DNA of 64,000 nt from Flavonifractor sp. An10. Lineage in GTDB: Bacteria; Bacillota; Clostridia; Oscillospirales; Oscillospiraceae. The notes beneath the pieces are model-generated. The model did no database searches and was not told the origin of the DNA. It was given only the letters and a program-made list of their open reading frames with translations. Position numbers and translations under genes: made by a program. The stretch spans positions 62,001 to 126,000 of the forward strand of contig NZ_NFMB01000002.1 of the NCBI RefSeq assembly GCF_002161215.1, in the 5' to 3' direction. Below are positions 33,494-44,845 of the stretch, piece by piece. Every line of letters begins with the position of its first letter. Positions within the stretch are counted from its first letter, which is position 1.

Positions 33494-34036
33494 ATGGAAA
33501 CCGTGATTGTCGCCTTTGAAAACAGCAAGACCGCCTGGCGGGTGAAGGAGATCCTGGAGGGGGGCGGCGTGGCCTCCTGCGTGGTGTGCCGCTCCGCCGA
33601 CCAGGTGCGGCGCACCCTTCACAAGCTCCACGTGCCGGCGGTGGTGTGCGGCTACAAGCTGGGGGATCAGACGGCGGAGCTGATCTTCGACGATCTCCCC
33701 CTGTCCTGCGCCATGCTGGTGCTGGCCTCCCAGAGCATGCTGGAGCTGATGCAGAACGACGACATTTTCCGCCTGCCCACCCCGGTGTCCAGGGGGGATC
33801 TGGCGGCGTCGGTGCGGATGCTGCTGCAGATCGGCCGGCGGCTGGAGCGGTATGTGCGCCCCCGCCGCAGCCGGGAGGAGCAGAGCCTTATCGACCAGGC
33901 CAAGCGCCTGCTGATGGATCGGAACGACATGACAGAGGAGCAGGCCCACCGATATTTACAGAAAAAAAGCATGGACAGCGGGGCAAAATTAGTGCAGACG
34001 GCCCAGCTGGTGCTGGACAGCACAGAACCGGAATAG
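33494..34036 (+). CDS. ANTAR-domain RNA-binding regulator with a degenerate receiver domain
   Basis: 180 aa. Residues ~125-172 form an ANTAR three-helix domain (EEQSLIDQAKRLLMDRNDMT EEQAHRYLQKKSMD), which binds hairpin pairs in leader RNAs and blocks terminator formation. The N-terminal ~110 residues look like a response-regulator fold but lack the acidic pocket: VIVAFEN replaces the DD-containing strand and VVCGYKL the phospho-acceptor strand, so phosphorylation is unlikely. Position between glnA and gltB, both with terminator-containing leaders, suggests it controls nitrogen assimilation. ATG 33494 is 8 nt after GGAGG. Confidence 0.88.
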   Translation: METVIVAFENSKTAWRVKEILEGGGVASCVVCRSADQVRRTLHKLHVPAVVCGYKLGDQTAELIFDDLPLSCAMLVLASQSMLELMQNDDIFRLPTPVSRGDLAASVRMLLQIGRRLERYVRPRRSREEQSLIDQAKRLLMDRNDMTEEQAHRYLQKKSMDSGAKLVQTAQLVLDSTEPE

Positions 34037-34041
34037 CAGGA

Positions 34042-34093
34042 GGGACAAGGCGGTCTCACGGCGGCAGTCGGGAGCGCGGCTGCCGCCGTTTTT
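34042..34093 (+). promoter_or_regulatory. gltB leader: AnnGnn hexaloop hairpin followed by intrinsic terminator
   Basis: Stem GGGAC / GTCTC (34042-34046, 34053-34057) closes hexaloop AAGGCG, with A1 and G4 as in ANTAR targets. Immediately after comes ACGGCGGCAG / CTGCCGCCGT (34058-34067, 34080-34089) and five T. This terminator separates the ANTAR gene from gltB. Confidence 0.68.
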
Positions 34094-34113
34094 ATCGGAA
34101 AGGGGAACGGACT

Positions 34114-37100
34114 ATGACAACACAGGAGCGCCCGCGGGGGCTTTACCGCCCGGAATTTGAGCACGACGCCTGCGGCATCGGCGCCGTGGTGGACATACAC
34201 GGCCGACCCAGCCACCGGACGGTGGACGACGCGCTGAAAATCGTGGAGAAGCTGGAGCACCGGGCGGGCAAGGACGCCGAGGGGGAGACCGGCGACGGCG
34301 TGGGCATCCTGGTGCAGCTCTCCCACCGCTTTTTCGCCAAGGCGGCGGAGGAGGCGGGCTTTGCCCTGCCCGGTGCCCGGGACTACGGCGTGGGCATGTT
34401 CTTCTTCCCCCAGGACACCCTGAAGCGGAGTCAGGCCAAGAAGATGTTCGAGGTGATTGTGGAAAAGGAGGGCATGGTCTTCCTGGGCTGGCGGGCGGTG
34501 CCCGTCTGCCCGGAGATTCTGGGCCGGAAGGCCCGGGACAGGATGCCCTTCATCGAGCAGGCCTTCGTGGCCCGGCCCGGGGGGGTGGAGCCCGGCCTGC
34601 CCTTCGACCGGAAGCTCTATGTGGCCCGGCGGGTGTTCGAGCAGTCCAACGACAACACCTACGTGGTCTCCCTGTCCAGCCGCACCATCGTCTACAAGGG
34701 CATGTTCCTGGTGGATCAGCTGCGCCGGTTTTACCCGGATCTCCAGAGCCCGGACTACCAGTCCGCCATCGCCATGGTTCACTCCCGGTTCTCCACCAAC
34801 ACCAACCCCTCCTGGGAGCGGGCCCACCCCAACCGCCTCATGGCACACAACGGCGAGATCAACACCATCCGGGGCAATGTGGATCGCATGCTGGCCCGGG
34901 AGGAGACCATGTCCTCGCCGCTGCTGGACGCGGACATGGACAAGGTGCTGCCGGTGGTGAACGAGGCCGGCTCCGACTCCGCCATGCTGGACAACACCCT
35001 GGAGTTCCTCATGATGGGCGGCATGGATCTGCCCCTGGCGGTCATGGCCTGCATCCCGGAGCCCTGGCGGGGGGACAAGACCATCTCCCGCACCCGGCGG
35101 GATCTCTACCACTACTACGCCACGCTGATGGAGCCCTGGGACGGCCCGGCCTCCATCCTGTTCTCCGACGGGGACGTGGTGGGGGCGGTGCTGGACCGCA
35201 ACGGCCTGCGCCCCTCCCGGTACTATGTCACATCCGACGGCCGCCTGATCCTCTCCTCCGAGGTGGGGGTGCTGGATGTGCCCGCCGGGGAGATTGTGGA
35301 GAAGTCCCGGCTCCAGCCGGGGCGGATGCTGCTGGTAGACACCGTCCAGGGCCGCATCATCGGCGACGACGAGCTGAAGGAGCACTACGCCGCCCGGCAG
35401 CCCTACGGCGAGTGGCTGGATGCCAACCTGCTCCACCTGCGGGATCTGCCCATCCCCAACAAGCGGGTGGAGCGGCACAGCCGGGAGGAGCTCCACCGGC
35501 TCCAGAAGGCATTTGGCTACACCTATGAGGACGTGCGCAGCACCATCCTCCCCATGGCCCGCACCGGGGCGGAGCCCACCGCCGCCATGGGCACCGACAT
35601 CCCCCTGGCGGTGCTGGACAGCAGGGAGCAGCCCCTGTTCCACTACTTCAAGCAGCTCTTCGCACAGGTGACCAACCCGCCCATCGACGCCATCCGGGAG
35701 GAGATTGTCACCGACACCACCGTCTACGTGGGGGACGACGGCAACCTGCTCCAGGAGAAGGCGGAGAACTGCCGGGTGCTCCAGATCCACAACCCCATCC
35801 TCACCTCCACCGACCTGATGAAGATCCGGGCCATGAACCAGCCCGGCTTCCGGGTGGCCACCGTGTCCATGCTCTACTATAAGAACACCCCCCTGGATCG
35901 GGCCCTGAACCACCTGGCCCTGGCGGTGGACAGGGCCTGGCGGGAGGGGGCCAACATCATCATCCTGTCCGACCGGGGGGTGGACGAGAACCACGTGGCC
36001 ATCCCGTCCCTGCTGGCGGTGTCCCATATCGAGCAGCACCTGATCCGCACCAAGAAGCGCACGGCGGTGTCCATCCTGCTGGAGTCCGCCGAACCCCGGG
36101 ACGTACACCACTTCGCCACCCTGCTGGGCTACGGCGCCCGGGCCATCAACCCCTACCTGGCGGAGGAGACCATCGTCTCCCTCATCGAGGAGGGGGTGCT
36201 GGACAAGGACTTCCACACCGCCGTGGCCGACTACGACGCCGCCATCCTCCACGGCATCGTGAAGATCGCCTCCAAGATGGGCATTTCCACCCTCCAGTCC
36301 TACCAGTCCGCCCAGATCTTTGAGGCCATCGGCATCAGCCGGGACGTGATCGACCAGTACTTCACCAATACCGTCTCCCGGGTGGGGGGCATCGGCCTGA
36401 AGGAGATCGCGGCCATGGTAGACCGCAATCACTCCAAAGCCTTTGACCCCCTGGGCCTGGACACCAATCTGGAGCTGGACAGCCTGGGTGAGCACAAGGC
36501 CCGCGCCGGCGGGGAGGATCACATGTACAACCCCCGCACCATCCACCTGCTCCAGGAGGCCACCCGCCGGGGGGACTACAGCCTGTTTCAGGAGTACACC
36601 GCCCTGGTGGACGACGAGACCAGCCCCCACACCCTCCGGGGCCTGCTGGACATGAAGTACGCCGACACGCCTATCCCCCTGGACGAGGTGGAGAGCGTGG
36701 ACTCCATCGTCAGGCGCTTCAAGACCGGGGCCATGAGCTACGGCTCCATCTCGAGGGAGGCCCACGAGTGCCTGGCCCAGGCCATGAATCTGCTGGGGGG
36801 CAAGTCCAACTCCGGCGAGGGTGGCGAGGAGCCCGACCGGCTCCAGGATCCCGCCCGGTGCTCCGCCATCAAGCAGGTGGCCTCCGGCCGCTTCGGCGTC
36901 ACCAGCGAGTACCTGGTCTCCGCCAAGGAGATCCAGATCAAGATGGCCCAGGGGGCCAAGCCCGGCGAGGGCGGCCACCTGCCCGCCGGCAAGGTGTACC
37001 CCTGGATCGCCAGGTGCCGCCACTCCACCCCCGGCGTCACTCTGATCTCCCCGCCGCCCCACCATGACATCTACTCCATTGAGGATCTGGCCCAGCTCAT

Positions 37101-38652
37101 CTACGACCTGAAAAACGCCAACCGGCAGGCCCGCATCTCCGTCAAGCTGGTCAGCGAGGCGGGTGTGGGCACCATCGCCGCCGGCGTGGCCAAGGCCGGG
37201 GCCCAGGTGGTGCTCATCTCCGGCTATGACGGCGGCACCGGCGCCGCCCCCCGCACCTCCATCCACAACGCCGGCCTGCCCTGGGAGCTGGGCCTGGCGG
37301 AGACCCACCAGACCCTGATCCAGAACGGCCTGCGCTCCCGGGTGGTGGTGGAGACCGACGGCAAGCTGATGAGCGGCCGGGACGTGGCCATCGCCTGCAT
37401 GCTGGGGGCGGAGGAGTTCGGCTTTGCCACCGCCCCCCTGGTGACCATGGGCTGCGTCATGATGCGGGTGTGCAACCTGGACACCTGCCCCGTGGGGGTG
37501 GCCACCCAGAACCCGGAGCTGCGCAAGCGCTTCCAGGGCAAGCCGGAGTACGTGGTCAACTTCATGCGCTTCATCGCCCAGGAGCTGCGGGAGCACATGG
37601 CACGCCTGGGCGTGCGCACGGTGGAGGAGCTGGTGGGCCGCACCGACCTGCTCCGGGTGCGCCGGCCCGCCGTCAACGAGCGGGCGGCCACGGTGGATCT
37701 GTCCGCCATCCTGAACAACCCCTACGTGGGCACCGGCGCCAAGACCCACTTCGACCCCGCCGACGTGTACGACTTCCGCCTGGAGGACACGGTGGATCTG
37801 AAGGTGCTGGAGAAGAAGCTGGGCAAGTCCCTCCAGAAGGGGGAGCCCAAACAGCTGGAGCTGGCGGTGTCCTCCACCGACCGGGCGGTGGGCACCATCC
37901 TGGGCTCCGACATCACCCGCCTCCACGGCAGTGAGCTCACCGACGACACCTTCACCGTCAAGTGCACCGGCGGCGGCGGCCAGTCCTTCGGCGCGTTCCT
38001 CCCCAAGGGCCTGACCCTGGAGCTGGAGGGGGACGCCAACGACTACCTGGGCAAGGGCCTGTCCGGCGGCAAGATTGTGGTCTATCCGCCTAAAAACAGC
38101 GCCTTTGTGCCCGAGGACAACATCCTGGTGGGCAACGTGGCCCTCTACGGGGCCACCAGCGGCACGGCCTTCCTCAACGGCGTGGCCGGGGAGCGGTTCT
38201 GTGTCCGCAACTCCGGCGCCACCGCGGTGGTGGAGGGCGTGGGCGACCACGGCTGCGAGTATATGACCGGCGGCCGGGTGGTGGTGCTGGGCCCCACGGG
38301 CCGCAACTTCGCCGCGGGCATGAGCGGCGGCGTGGCCTATGTGCTGGACGAGGGCCGGGACTTCTACCTGCGGCTCAACAAGGCCCTGGTGTCCATGGAG
38401 CTGGTCACCGAGCAGCACGACATTGCCGAGCTCAGGGGCCTGATCCAGGCCCACGCGGACGCCACCGGCTCGCCCAAGGCCAAACGGATCCTGGACGACT
38501 TCGACGCCTGGCTGCCCAAGTTCAAGAAGATCCTGCCCCACGACTATGACCGGATGCTGCGCACCATCGCCCGGTATGAGGAGCGGGGCATGAGCCGGGA
38601 GCAGGCCCAGGTGGAGGCGTTCTACGCCAACACCCGGGGAAAGGGGGAATAA
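34114..38652 (+). CDS. gltB: Glutamate synthase, large (alpha) subunit
   Basis: 1512 aa. Class II amidotransferase domain whose catalytic Cys, after propeptide removal, is in HDACGIGAVVDIHG (~17-30); central domain; FMN-binding synthase domain with PGEGGHLPAGKV and SGYDGGTGAAPRTS; the 3Fe-4S cluster cysteines in CVMMRVCNLDTCPVG; and the C-terminal GXGXG beta-helix (NDYLGKGLSGGKIVVYPP). Makes two glutamates from glutamine and 2-oxoglutarate. ATG 34114 gives the normal length; a much longer frame upstream is the ANTAR gene in another frame. Confidence 0.97.
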   Translation: MTTQERPRGLYRPEFEHDACGIGAVVDIHGRPSHRTVDDALKIVEKLEHRAGKDAEGETGDGVGILVQLSHRFFAKAAEEAGFALPGARDYGVGMFFFPQDTLKRSQAKKMFEVIVEKEGMVFLGWRAVPVCPEILGRKARDRMPFIEQAFVARPGGVEPGLPFDRKLYVARRVFEQSNDNTYVVSLSSRTIVYKGMFLVDQLRRFYPDLQSPDYQSAIAMVHSRFSTNTNPSWERAHPNRLMAHNGEINTIRGNVDRMLAREETMSSPLLDADMDKVLPVVNEAGSDSAMLDNTLEFLMMGGMDLPLAVMACIPEPWRGDKTISRTRRDLYHYYATLMEPWDGPASILFSDGDVVGAVLDRNGLRPSRYYVTSDGRLILSSEVGVLDVPAGEIVEKSRLQPGRMLLVDTVQGRIIGDDELKEHYAARQPYGEWLDANLLHLRDLPIPNKRVERHSREELHRLQKAFGYTYEDVRSTILPMARTGAEPTAAMGTDIPLAVLDSREQPLFHYFKQLFAQVTNPPIDAIREEIVTDTTVYVGDDGNLLQEKAENCRVLQIHNPILTSTDLMKIRAMNQPGFRVATVSMLYYKNTPLDRALNHLALAVDRAWREGANIIILSDRGVDENHVAIPSLLAVSHIEQHLIRTKKRTAVSILLESAEPRDVHHFATLLGYGARAINPYLAEETIVSLIEEGVLDKDFHTAVADYDAAILHGIVKIASKMGISTLQSYQSAQIFEAIGISRDVIDQYFTNTVSRVGGIGLKEIAAMVDRNHSKAFDPLGLDTNLELDSLGEHKARAGGEDHMYNPRTIHLLQEATRRGDYSLFQEYTALVDDETSPHTLRGLLDMKYADTPIPLDEVESVDSIVRRFKTGAMSYGSISREAHECLAQAMNLLGGKSNSGEGGEEPDRLQDPARCSAIKQVASGRFGVTSEYLVSAKEIQIKMAQGAKPGEGGHLPAGKVYPWIARCRHSTPGVTLISPPPHHDIYSIEDLAQLIYDLKNANRQARISVKLVSEAGVGTIAAGVAKAGAQVVLISGYDGGTGAAPRTSIHNAGLPWELGLAETHQTLIQNGLRSRVVVETDGKLMSGRDVAIACMLGAEEFGFATAPLVTMGCVMMRVCNLDTCPVGVATQNPELRKRFQGKPEYVVNFMRFIAQELREHMARLGVRTVEELVGRTDLLRVRRPAVNERAATVDLSAILNNPYVGTGAKTHFDPADVYDFRLEDTVDLKVLEKKLGKSLQKGEPKQLELAVSSTDRAVGTILGSDITRLHGSELTDDTFTVKCTGGGGQSFGAFLPKGLTLELEGDANDYLGKGLSGGKIVVYPPKNSAFVPEDNILVGNVALYGATSGTAFLNGVAGERFCVRNSGATAVVEGVGDHGCEYMTGGRVVVLGPTGRNFAAGMSGGVAYVLDEGRDFYLRLNKALVSMELVTEQHDIAELRGLIQAHADATGSPKAKRILDDFDAWLPKFKKILPHDYDRMLRTIARYEERGMSREQAQVEAFYANTRGKGE

Positions 38653-38654
38653 CC

Positions 38655-40115
38655 ATGGGTAAACCCACTGGATTTTTGGAATACACCCGCCAGGGCAATC
38701 CCAGCGAAGCCCCGCTGGCCCGCATCAGGCACTACAACGAGTTCCACCCACGGCTGGGCCGGGAGGAGCGGATGCGGCAGGGGGCCCGGTGCATGGAGTG
38801 CGGCGTGCCCTTCTGCCAGTCCGGCGCGGTGCTGAACGGCATGGTGTCCGGCTGCCCCCTTCACAACCTGGTGCCCGAGTGGAACGACCTGGTGTACCAC
38901 GGCAGCTTCGGACACGCCCTGGAGCGGCTGCTCAAGACCAACAACTTCCCGGAGTTCACAGGAAGGGTGTGCCCCGCCCTGTGTGAGGCGGCCTGCACCT
39001 GCGGCCTCCACGGGGAGCCGGTCACCGTCAGGGACAACGAGCTGGGCATCATCGAGGACGCCTGGGAGCGGGGACTTATGAAGCCCCGGCCCCCAAAAAA
39101 TCGCACCGGAAAGCGGATTGCGGTGGTGGGCTCCGGCCCCTCCGGCCTGGCCTGCGCCGACCAGCTCAACAGTCGGGGCCACTCCGTCACCGTGTTCGAG
39201 CGGGAAGACCGCCCCGGCGGCCTGCTGATGTACGGCATCCCCAACATGAAGCTGGAGAAGTCCATCGTCCAGCGGCGGCTGGAGCTCATGGCCGCCCAGG
39301 GGGTGGAGTTCCGCACCGGCGTGGACGTGGGCAGGGACATCAGCGCCCAGGAGCTGCGCCGGGACTATGACGCGGTGGTGCTGTGCTGCGGCGCGGCCAA
39401 TCCCCGGGATCTCTCCGTCCCCGGCCGGGAGGGGGAGGGGGTCTGGTTCGCGGTGGACTTTTTGAAGGAGACCACCCGGGCCCTGCTGGACAACGGCCTG
39501 CAGGAGGGCACCTCCCCCTCCGCCAGGGGGAAGCACGTGGTGATCGTAGGCGGCGGCGACACGGGCAACGACTGCGTGGGCACCTGCATCCGCCACGGCT
39601 GCGAGAGCGTCACCCAGCTGGAGATGATGCCCAAGGCCCCGGACAGCCGCGGGGAGAACAACCCCTGGCCCGAGTGGCCCAGGGTGTGCAAAACCGACTA
39701 CGGCCAGGAGGAGGCCATCGCCGTCTTTGGCCATGACCCGAGGATCTACGAGACCACCGTATCCAGGCTGATCCGGGACGAGGAAGGGGCCCTCACCGGT
39801 GTGGAGACCGTCCGCCTGGGGCCGGATCACAAGCCCCTGCCCGGCACGGAGCAGGCCCTGCCCTGCGAGCTGCTGCTCATCGCCGCCGGGTTCCTGGGCC
39901 CCCAGGACTATGTGCCCGAGGCGTTTGGTTTGGAACGAACCGCCCGCTCCAATGTCCAGACAGCCGAGGGGGGCTATGACACCGGCGTGGCGGGCGTGTT
40001 CGCCGCCGGAGACATGCGCCGGGGCCAGTCCCTGGTGGTGTGGGCCATCCAGGAGGGCCGCGCCGCCGCCCGCCAGGTGGACGAGTACCTGATGGGCTAC
40101 ACCAACCTGGAATAG
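38655..40115 (+). CDS. gltD: Glutamate synthase, small (beta) subunit
   Basis: 486 aa. NAD(P)H-dependent FAD flavoprotein feeding electrons to the large subunit. N-terminal 4Fe-4S cysteines in CMECGVPFC and [15 protein letters not shown]-binding [16 protein letters not shown] (~155-170); NADPH-binding [20 protein letters not shown] (~295-314). It begins 3 bp after gltB. Confidence 0.96.
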   Translation: MGKPTGFLEYTRQGNPSEAPLARIRHYNEFHPRLGREERMRQGARCMECGVPFCQSGAVLNGMVSGCPLHNLVPEWNDLVYHGSFGHALERLLKTNNFPEFTGRVCPALCEAACTCGLHGEPVTVRDNELGIIEDAWERGLMKPRPPKNRTGKRIAVVGSGPSGLACADQLNSRGHSVTVFEREDRPGGLLMYGIPNMKLEKSIVQRRLELMAAQGVEFRTGVDVGRDISAQELRRDYDAVVLCCGAANPRDLSVPGREGEGVWFAVDFLKETTRALLDNGLQEGTSPSARGKHVVIVGGGDTGNDCVGTCIRHGCESVTQLEMMPKAPDSRGENNPWPEWPRVCKTDYGQEEAIAVFGHDPRIYETTVSRLIRDEEGALTGVETVRLGPDHKPLPGTEQALPCELLLIAAGFLGPQDYVPEAFGLERTARSNVQTAEGGYDTGVAGVFAAGDMRRGQSLVVWAIQEGRAAARQVDEYLMGYTNLE

Positions 40116-40126
40116 CGACAAAAGGT

Positions 40127-40155
40127 GCGCGCCGCAAACTGCGGCGCGCCCTTTT
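40127..40155 (+). terminator. Terminator after gltD
   Basis: 10-bp stem GCGCGCCGCA / TGCGGCGCGC, AAC loop, then CCTTTT. Confidence 0.88.
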
Positions 40156-40231
40156 CTGCCTGAATTTCGGAAGACACCAGGAGATGTCGGCGGCGGCCTG
40201 ATGTGGAACCCGCCGTGCGGCTGAAAGAGAG

Positions 40232-40259
40232 GGGACAGGGCAGCCCGGTGTGCTATAAT
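40232..40259 (+). promoter_or_regulatory. Extended -10 promoter of the class II aldolase gene
   Basis: TGC-TATAAT at 40251-40259 with a weak GGGACA 16 bp upstream. Confidence 0.65.
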
Positions 40260-40293
40260 GAAGTCAATCTTGGACGAAAGAGGAAGTGTGCAT

Positions 40294-40935
40294 ATGCAGT
40301 ATGAGGAGATCCGCCGGCAGGTGCTGGGCGCCATCCGGGAGGCCCAGGCGCGGGGCCTGATCCACGGCACCTCGGGGAACATCGCCGTGCGGCAGCCCGG
40401 CGGGGATGTGGTGGCCATCACCCCCAGCGGCCGCCCCTACGACACCATGCAGCCGGAGGACATCGCCATCGTCACCCTGTCCGGGGAGTGGATCGACGGG
40501 CCCTACAGGCCCTCCTCCGAGACCCCCATGCACACGGCGGTGTACCGGGCCCGGCCCGACGTGGGGGCCACGGTGCACACCCACGCCCTCTACTCCACCG
40601 TCATGGCCATGGGTCTGGACGAGCTGCCCCCCTCCACCCCGCCCCAGGCGGAGTTTGCCCCCATGCGGGTGATTCCCTTCGCGGTGCCCGGCTCCCAGAA
40701 GCTGGCCGACTATGTGACCGGGGCCCTGGGGGCGGACGGGCTGGCGGTGCTGCTGCGCAACCACGGCAACTTCTGCTGCGGCAGAGATATCGGCGCCGCC
40801 ATGACCGCCGCCGTCTACGTGGAGGAGGCCGCTCAGGTGGCCTACCACGCCGCGCTCCTGGGGCAGTTCCACCCCCTGGCGGCGGAGGACGTGCAGGCCT
40901 GCAAGGACATGCTGGCGGCGGGCAGGGCCGTGTGA
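40294..40935 (+). CDS. Class II aldolase/adducin-family protein (fuculose- or ribulose-phosphate aldolase-like)
   Basis: 213 aa. Zinc ligands in HTHALYS (~91-97) and NHGNFCCG (~149-156), preceded by GLIHGTSGNIAVRQ and TPSGRPYDTM phosphate-binding loops. Resembles L-fuculose-1-phosphate aldolase or L-ribulose-5-phosphate 4-epimerase; the exact substrate cannot be read from sequence and no sugar operon is present. ATG 40294 follows AGAGGAAG. Confidence 0.85.
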   Translation: MQYEEIRRQVLGAIREAQARGLIHGTSGNIAVRQPGGDVVAITPSGRPYDTMQPEDIAIVTLSGEWIDGPYRPSSETPMHTAVYRARPDVGATVHTHALYSTVMAMGLDELPPSTPPQAEFAPMRVIPFAVPGSQKLADYVTGALGADGLAVLLRNHGNFCCGRDIGAAMTAAVYVEEAAQVAYHAALLGQFHPLAAEDVQACKDMLAAGRAV

Positions 40936-40952
40936 CAGGACACAAAAACAGA

Positions 40953-40989
40953 CCGGGCGGTGCGTACGCACCGCCCGGCCTGTTTTTTT
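40953..40989. terminator. Bidirectional terminator between the aldolase gene and clpB
   Basis: 26-bp palindrome (40953-40978) centred on GTAC with CTGTTTTTTT on the right and AAAAACAG on the left, serving both converging genes. Confidence 0.92.
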
Positions 40990-41011
40990 ATGATGCGGTT
41001 ATGGGGCTGTG

Positions 41012-43645
<2,634 letters not shown>

Positions 43646-44127
43646 AAATCGCGTCACATCCTTTCTCGTCGGCAGACCCGCCAAAGGCTGGGCTCTGCCG
43701 GGGGTGGGCGGCCTATTAGGCCGCCCGCAGGTTGGCAAAAACTTTATGGTATTTCAGGGGCATGGCACCGACGGCGGCCCGGCGGGCCAAGCCGGTACAA
43801 CGCAACGACTTTCAGAGCTTGCAGGGTAATCCCGATGCGTGCCGCCCAAGGCGCGGCAGCGCCTGTAACAAAATCGCCAGGAAAACGGGCGGCAATGCAC
43901 GCCCGGTTTTTGCCCTGTTTGTACAGCCCACCGCCGCCATGAGCCCCCGTTTTGGGGGGCGCCGGGGGAACTCCCCCGGCCCCTTCTTTCCCCCATTTCT
44001 TTGGGAAGAAATGGGGCCCTGGCCGGGCAGGCCCGCCCCCGGGGGCCCCGCCGGAGGCCGGGCCTCCACTGGGCGGAACACGAACAGGAGCCGGTCAGCC
44101 GCAGCTGACCGGCTCCCGCGTTCCCGA
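43646..44127. repeat. Gene-free hairpin-rich stretch between clpB and hsp20
   Basis: 482 bp, no credible gene. Hairpins include GGGCGGCC...GGCCGCCC near 43707-43729, CCCCCGTTTTGGGGG near 43945-43960, CCGGGGGAACTCCCCCGG near 43968-43985 and CCCATTTCTTTGGGAAGAAATGGGG near 43993-44017. GAGCCGGTCAGC / GCTGACCGGCTC (44088-44115) lies just after the hsp20 stop and may end its transcript, though there is no T run. Confidence 0.65.
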
Positions 44128-44562
44128 TCAATCGATGGCGATCCGGCGGCTCTCGGGCACCACCGGCACGGCCTTGGGCAGGTTCAGCTCCAGGATGCCG
44201 TTGTTGTAGGCGGCGGTGATCCCGGCCTCGTTGATGCCGGTGATGTCAAAGGAGCGGCTGAAGGAGCCGTAGCGGCGCTCGCGGCGGATGTAGGTGCCCT
44301 TGTCGTCCTTCTGATCCTGGTTCTCACTGTGCTCGGCGGTGATGGTCAGGATGCCGTCCTTCACATCCAGCTTGATGTCGCCCTTGTCAAAGCCGGGGAG
44401 CTCGGCTTCTAAAATGAACTTGTCGCCGGCGTCCCGAATGTCGGTGCGGAAGGCGGGCAGATTGGTGTTGCTGCTGCGGAAGAAGTTCCGGGCAAAGTTA
44501 TCAAAGGTATCGAACACGTTGTCTTCGCTGCGCTCAAAGGGAAGCATGCCAAACATAATCAA
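44128..44562 (-). CDS. Hsp20/alpha-crystallin family small heat-shock protein
   Basis: 144 aa. Alpha-crystallin domain ~40-140 with FILEAELPGFDKGDIKLDVK and the closing AAYNNGILELNLPKAVPV (the A-x-x-x-n-G-v-L motif). ATP-independent holdase chaperone. A perfect CIRCE lies about 190 bp upstream, so HrcA control is plausible. Confidence 0.95.
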   Translation of the reverse strand: MIMFGMLPFERSEDNVFDTFDNFARNFFRSSNTNLPAFRTDIRDAGDKFILEAELPGFDKGDIKLDVKDGILTITAEHSENQDQKDDKGTYIRRERRYGSFSRSFDITGINEAGITAAYNNGILELNLPKAVPVVPESRRIAID

Positions 44563-44747
44563 TCTCTCCTTTTTCCTGAAAGCGGATGGTTAGCAATGAT
44601 GGGTTCTGCGTGCTAAAATCTTGGGTTTTTCACGGCTGTCATCCTCTTTCTGGGGCCCTCGCGGGCCCTCCTATCTCGTTTTCTGAACCTAAGTATAGAG
44701 GGATTCTGTGAACAAATATACATGAAATTATGTCCAAATTGTAAATA

Positions 44748-44774
44748 TTAGCACTCTTATATATGGAGTGCTAA
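44748..44774. promoter_or_regulatory. CIRCE element (HrcA operator)
   Basis: Exact consensus TTAGCACTC-N9-GAGTGCTAA. It sits between hsp20 (leftward) and the MATE gene (rightward); a heat-shock target such as hsp20 is the natural client. Confidence 0.93.
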
Positions 44775-44786
44775 AACAACTGACCC

Positions 44787-44815
44787 TTTACGGAGTGGGA
44801 AAAAAGAGGTATAAT
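44787..44815 (+). promoter_or_regulatory. Promoter of the MATE transporter gene
   Basis: TTTACG, 17-bp spacer, TATAAT; begins 12 bp downstream of the CIRCE. Confidence 0.7.
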
Positions 44816-44845
44816 ACCCTCCGCTTGTGCGGAAGGGAGAGAACT

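Noticed and set aside
33586-34113. N-terminal extension of gltB of 176 codons
   Set aside because: It is the ANTAR gene and leader read in another frame; the family N-terminus begins at 34114.
33667-38541. 1624-codon open frame antisense to gltB
   Set aside because: Same compositional artefact; the sense strand encodes a complete glutamate synthase with all motifs.
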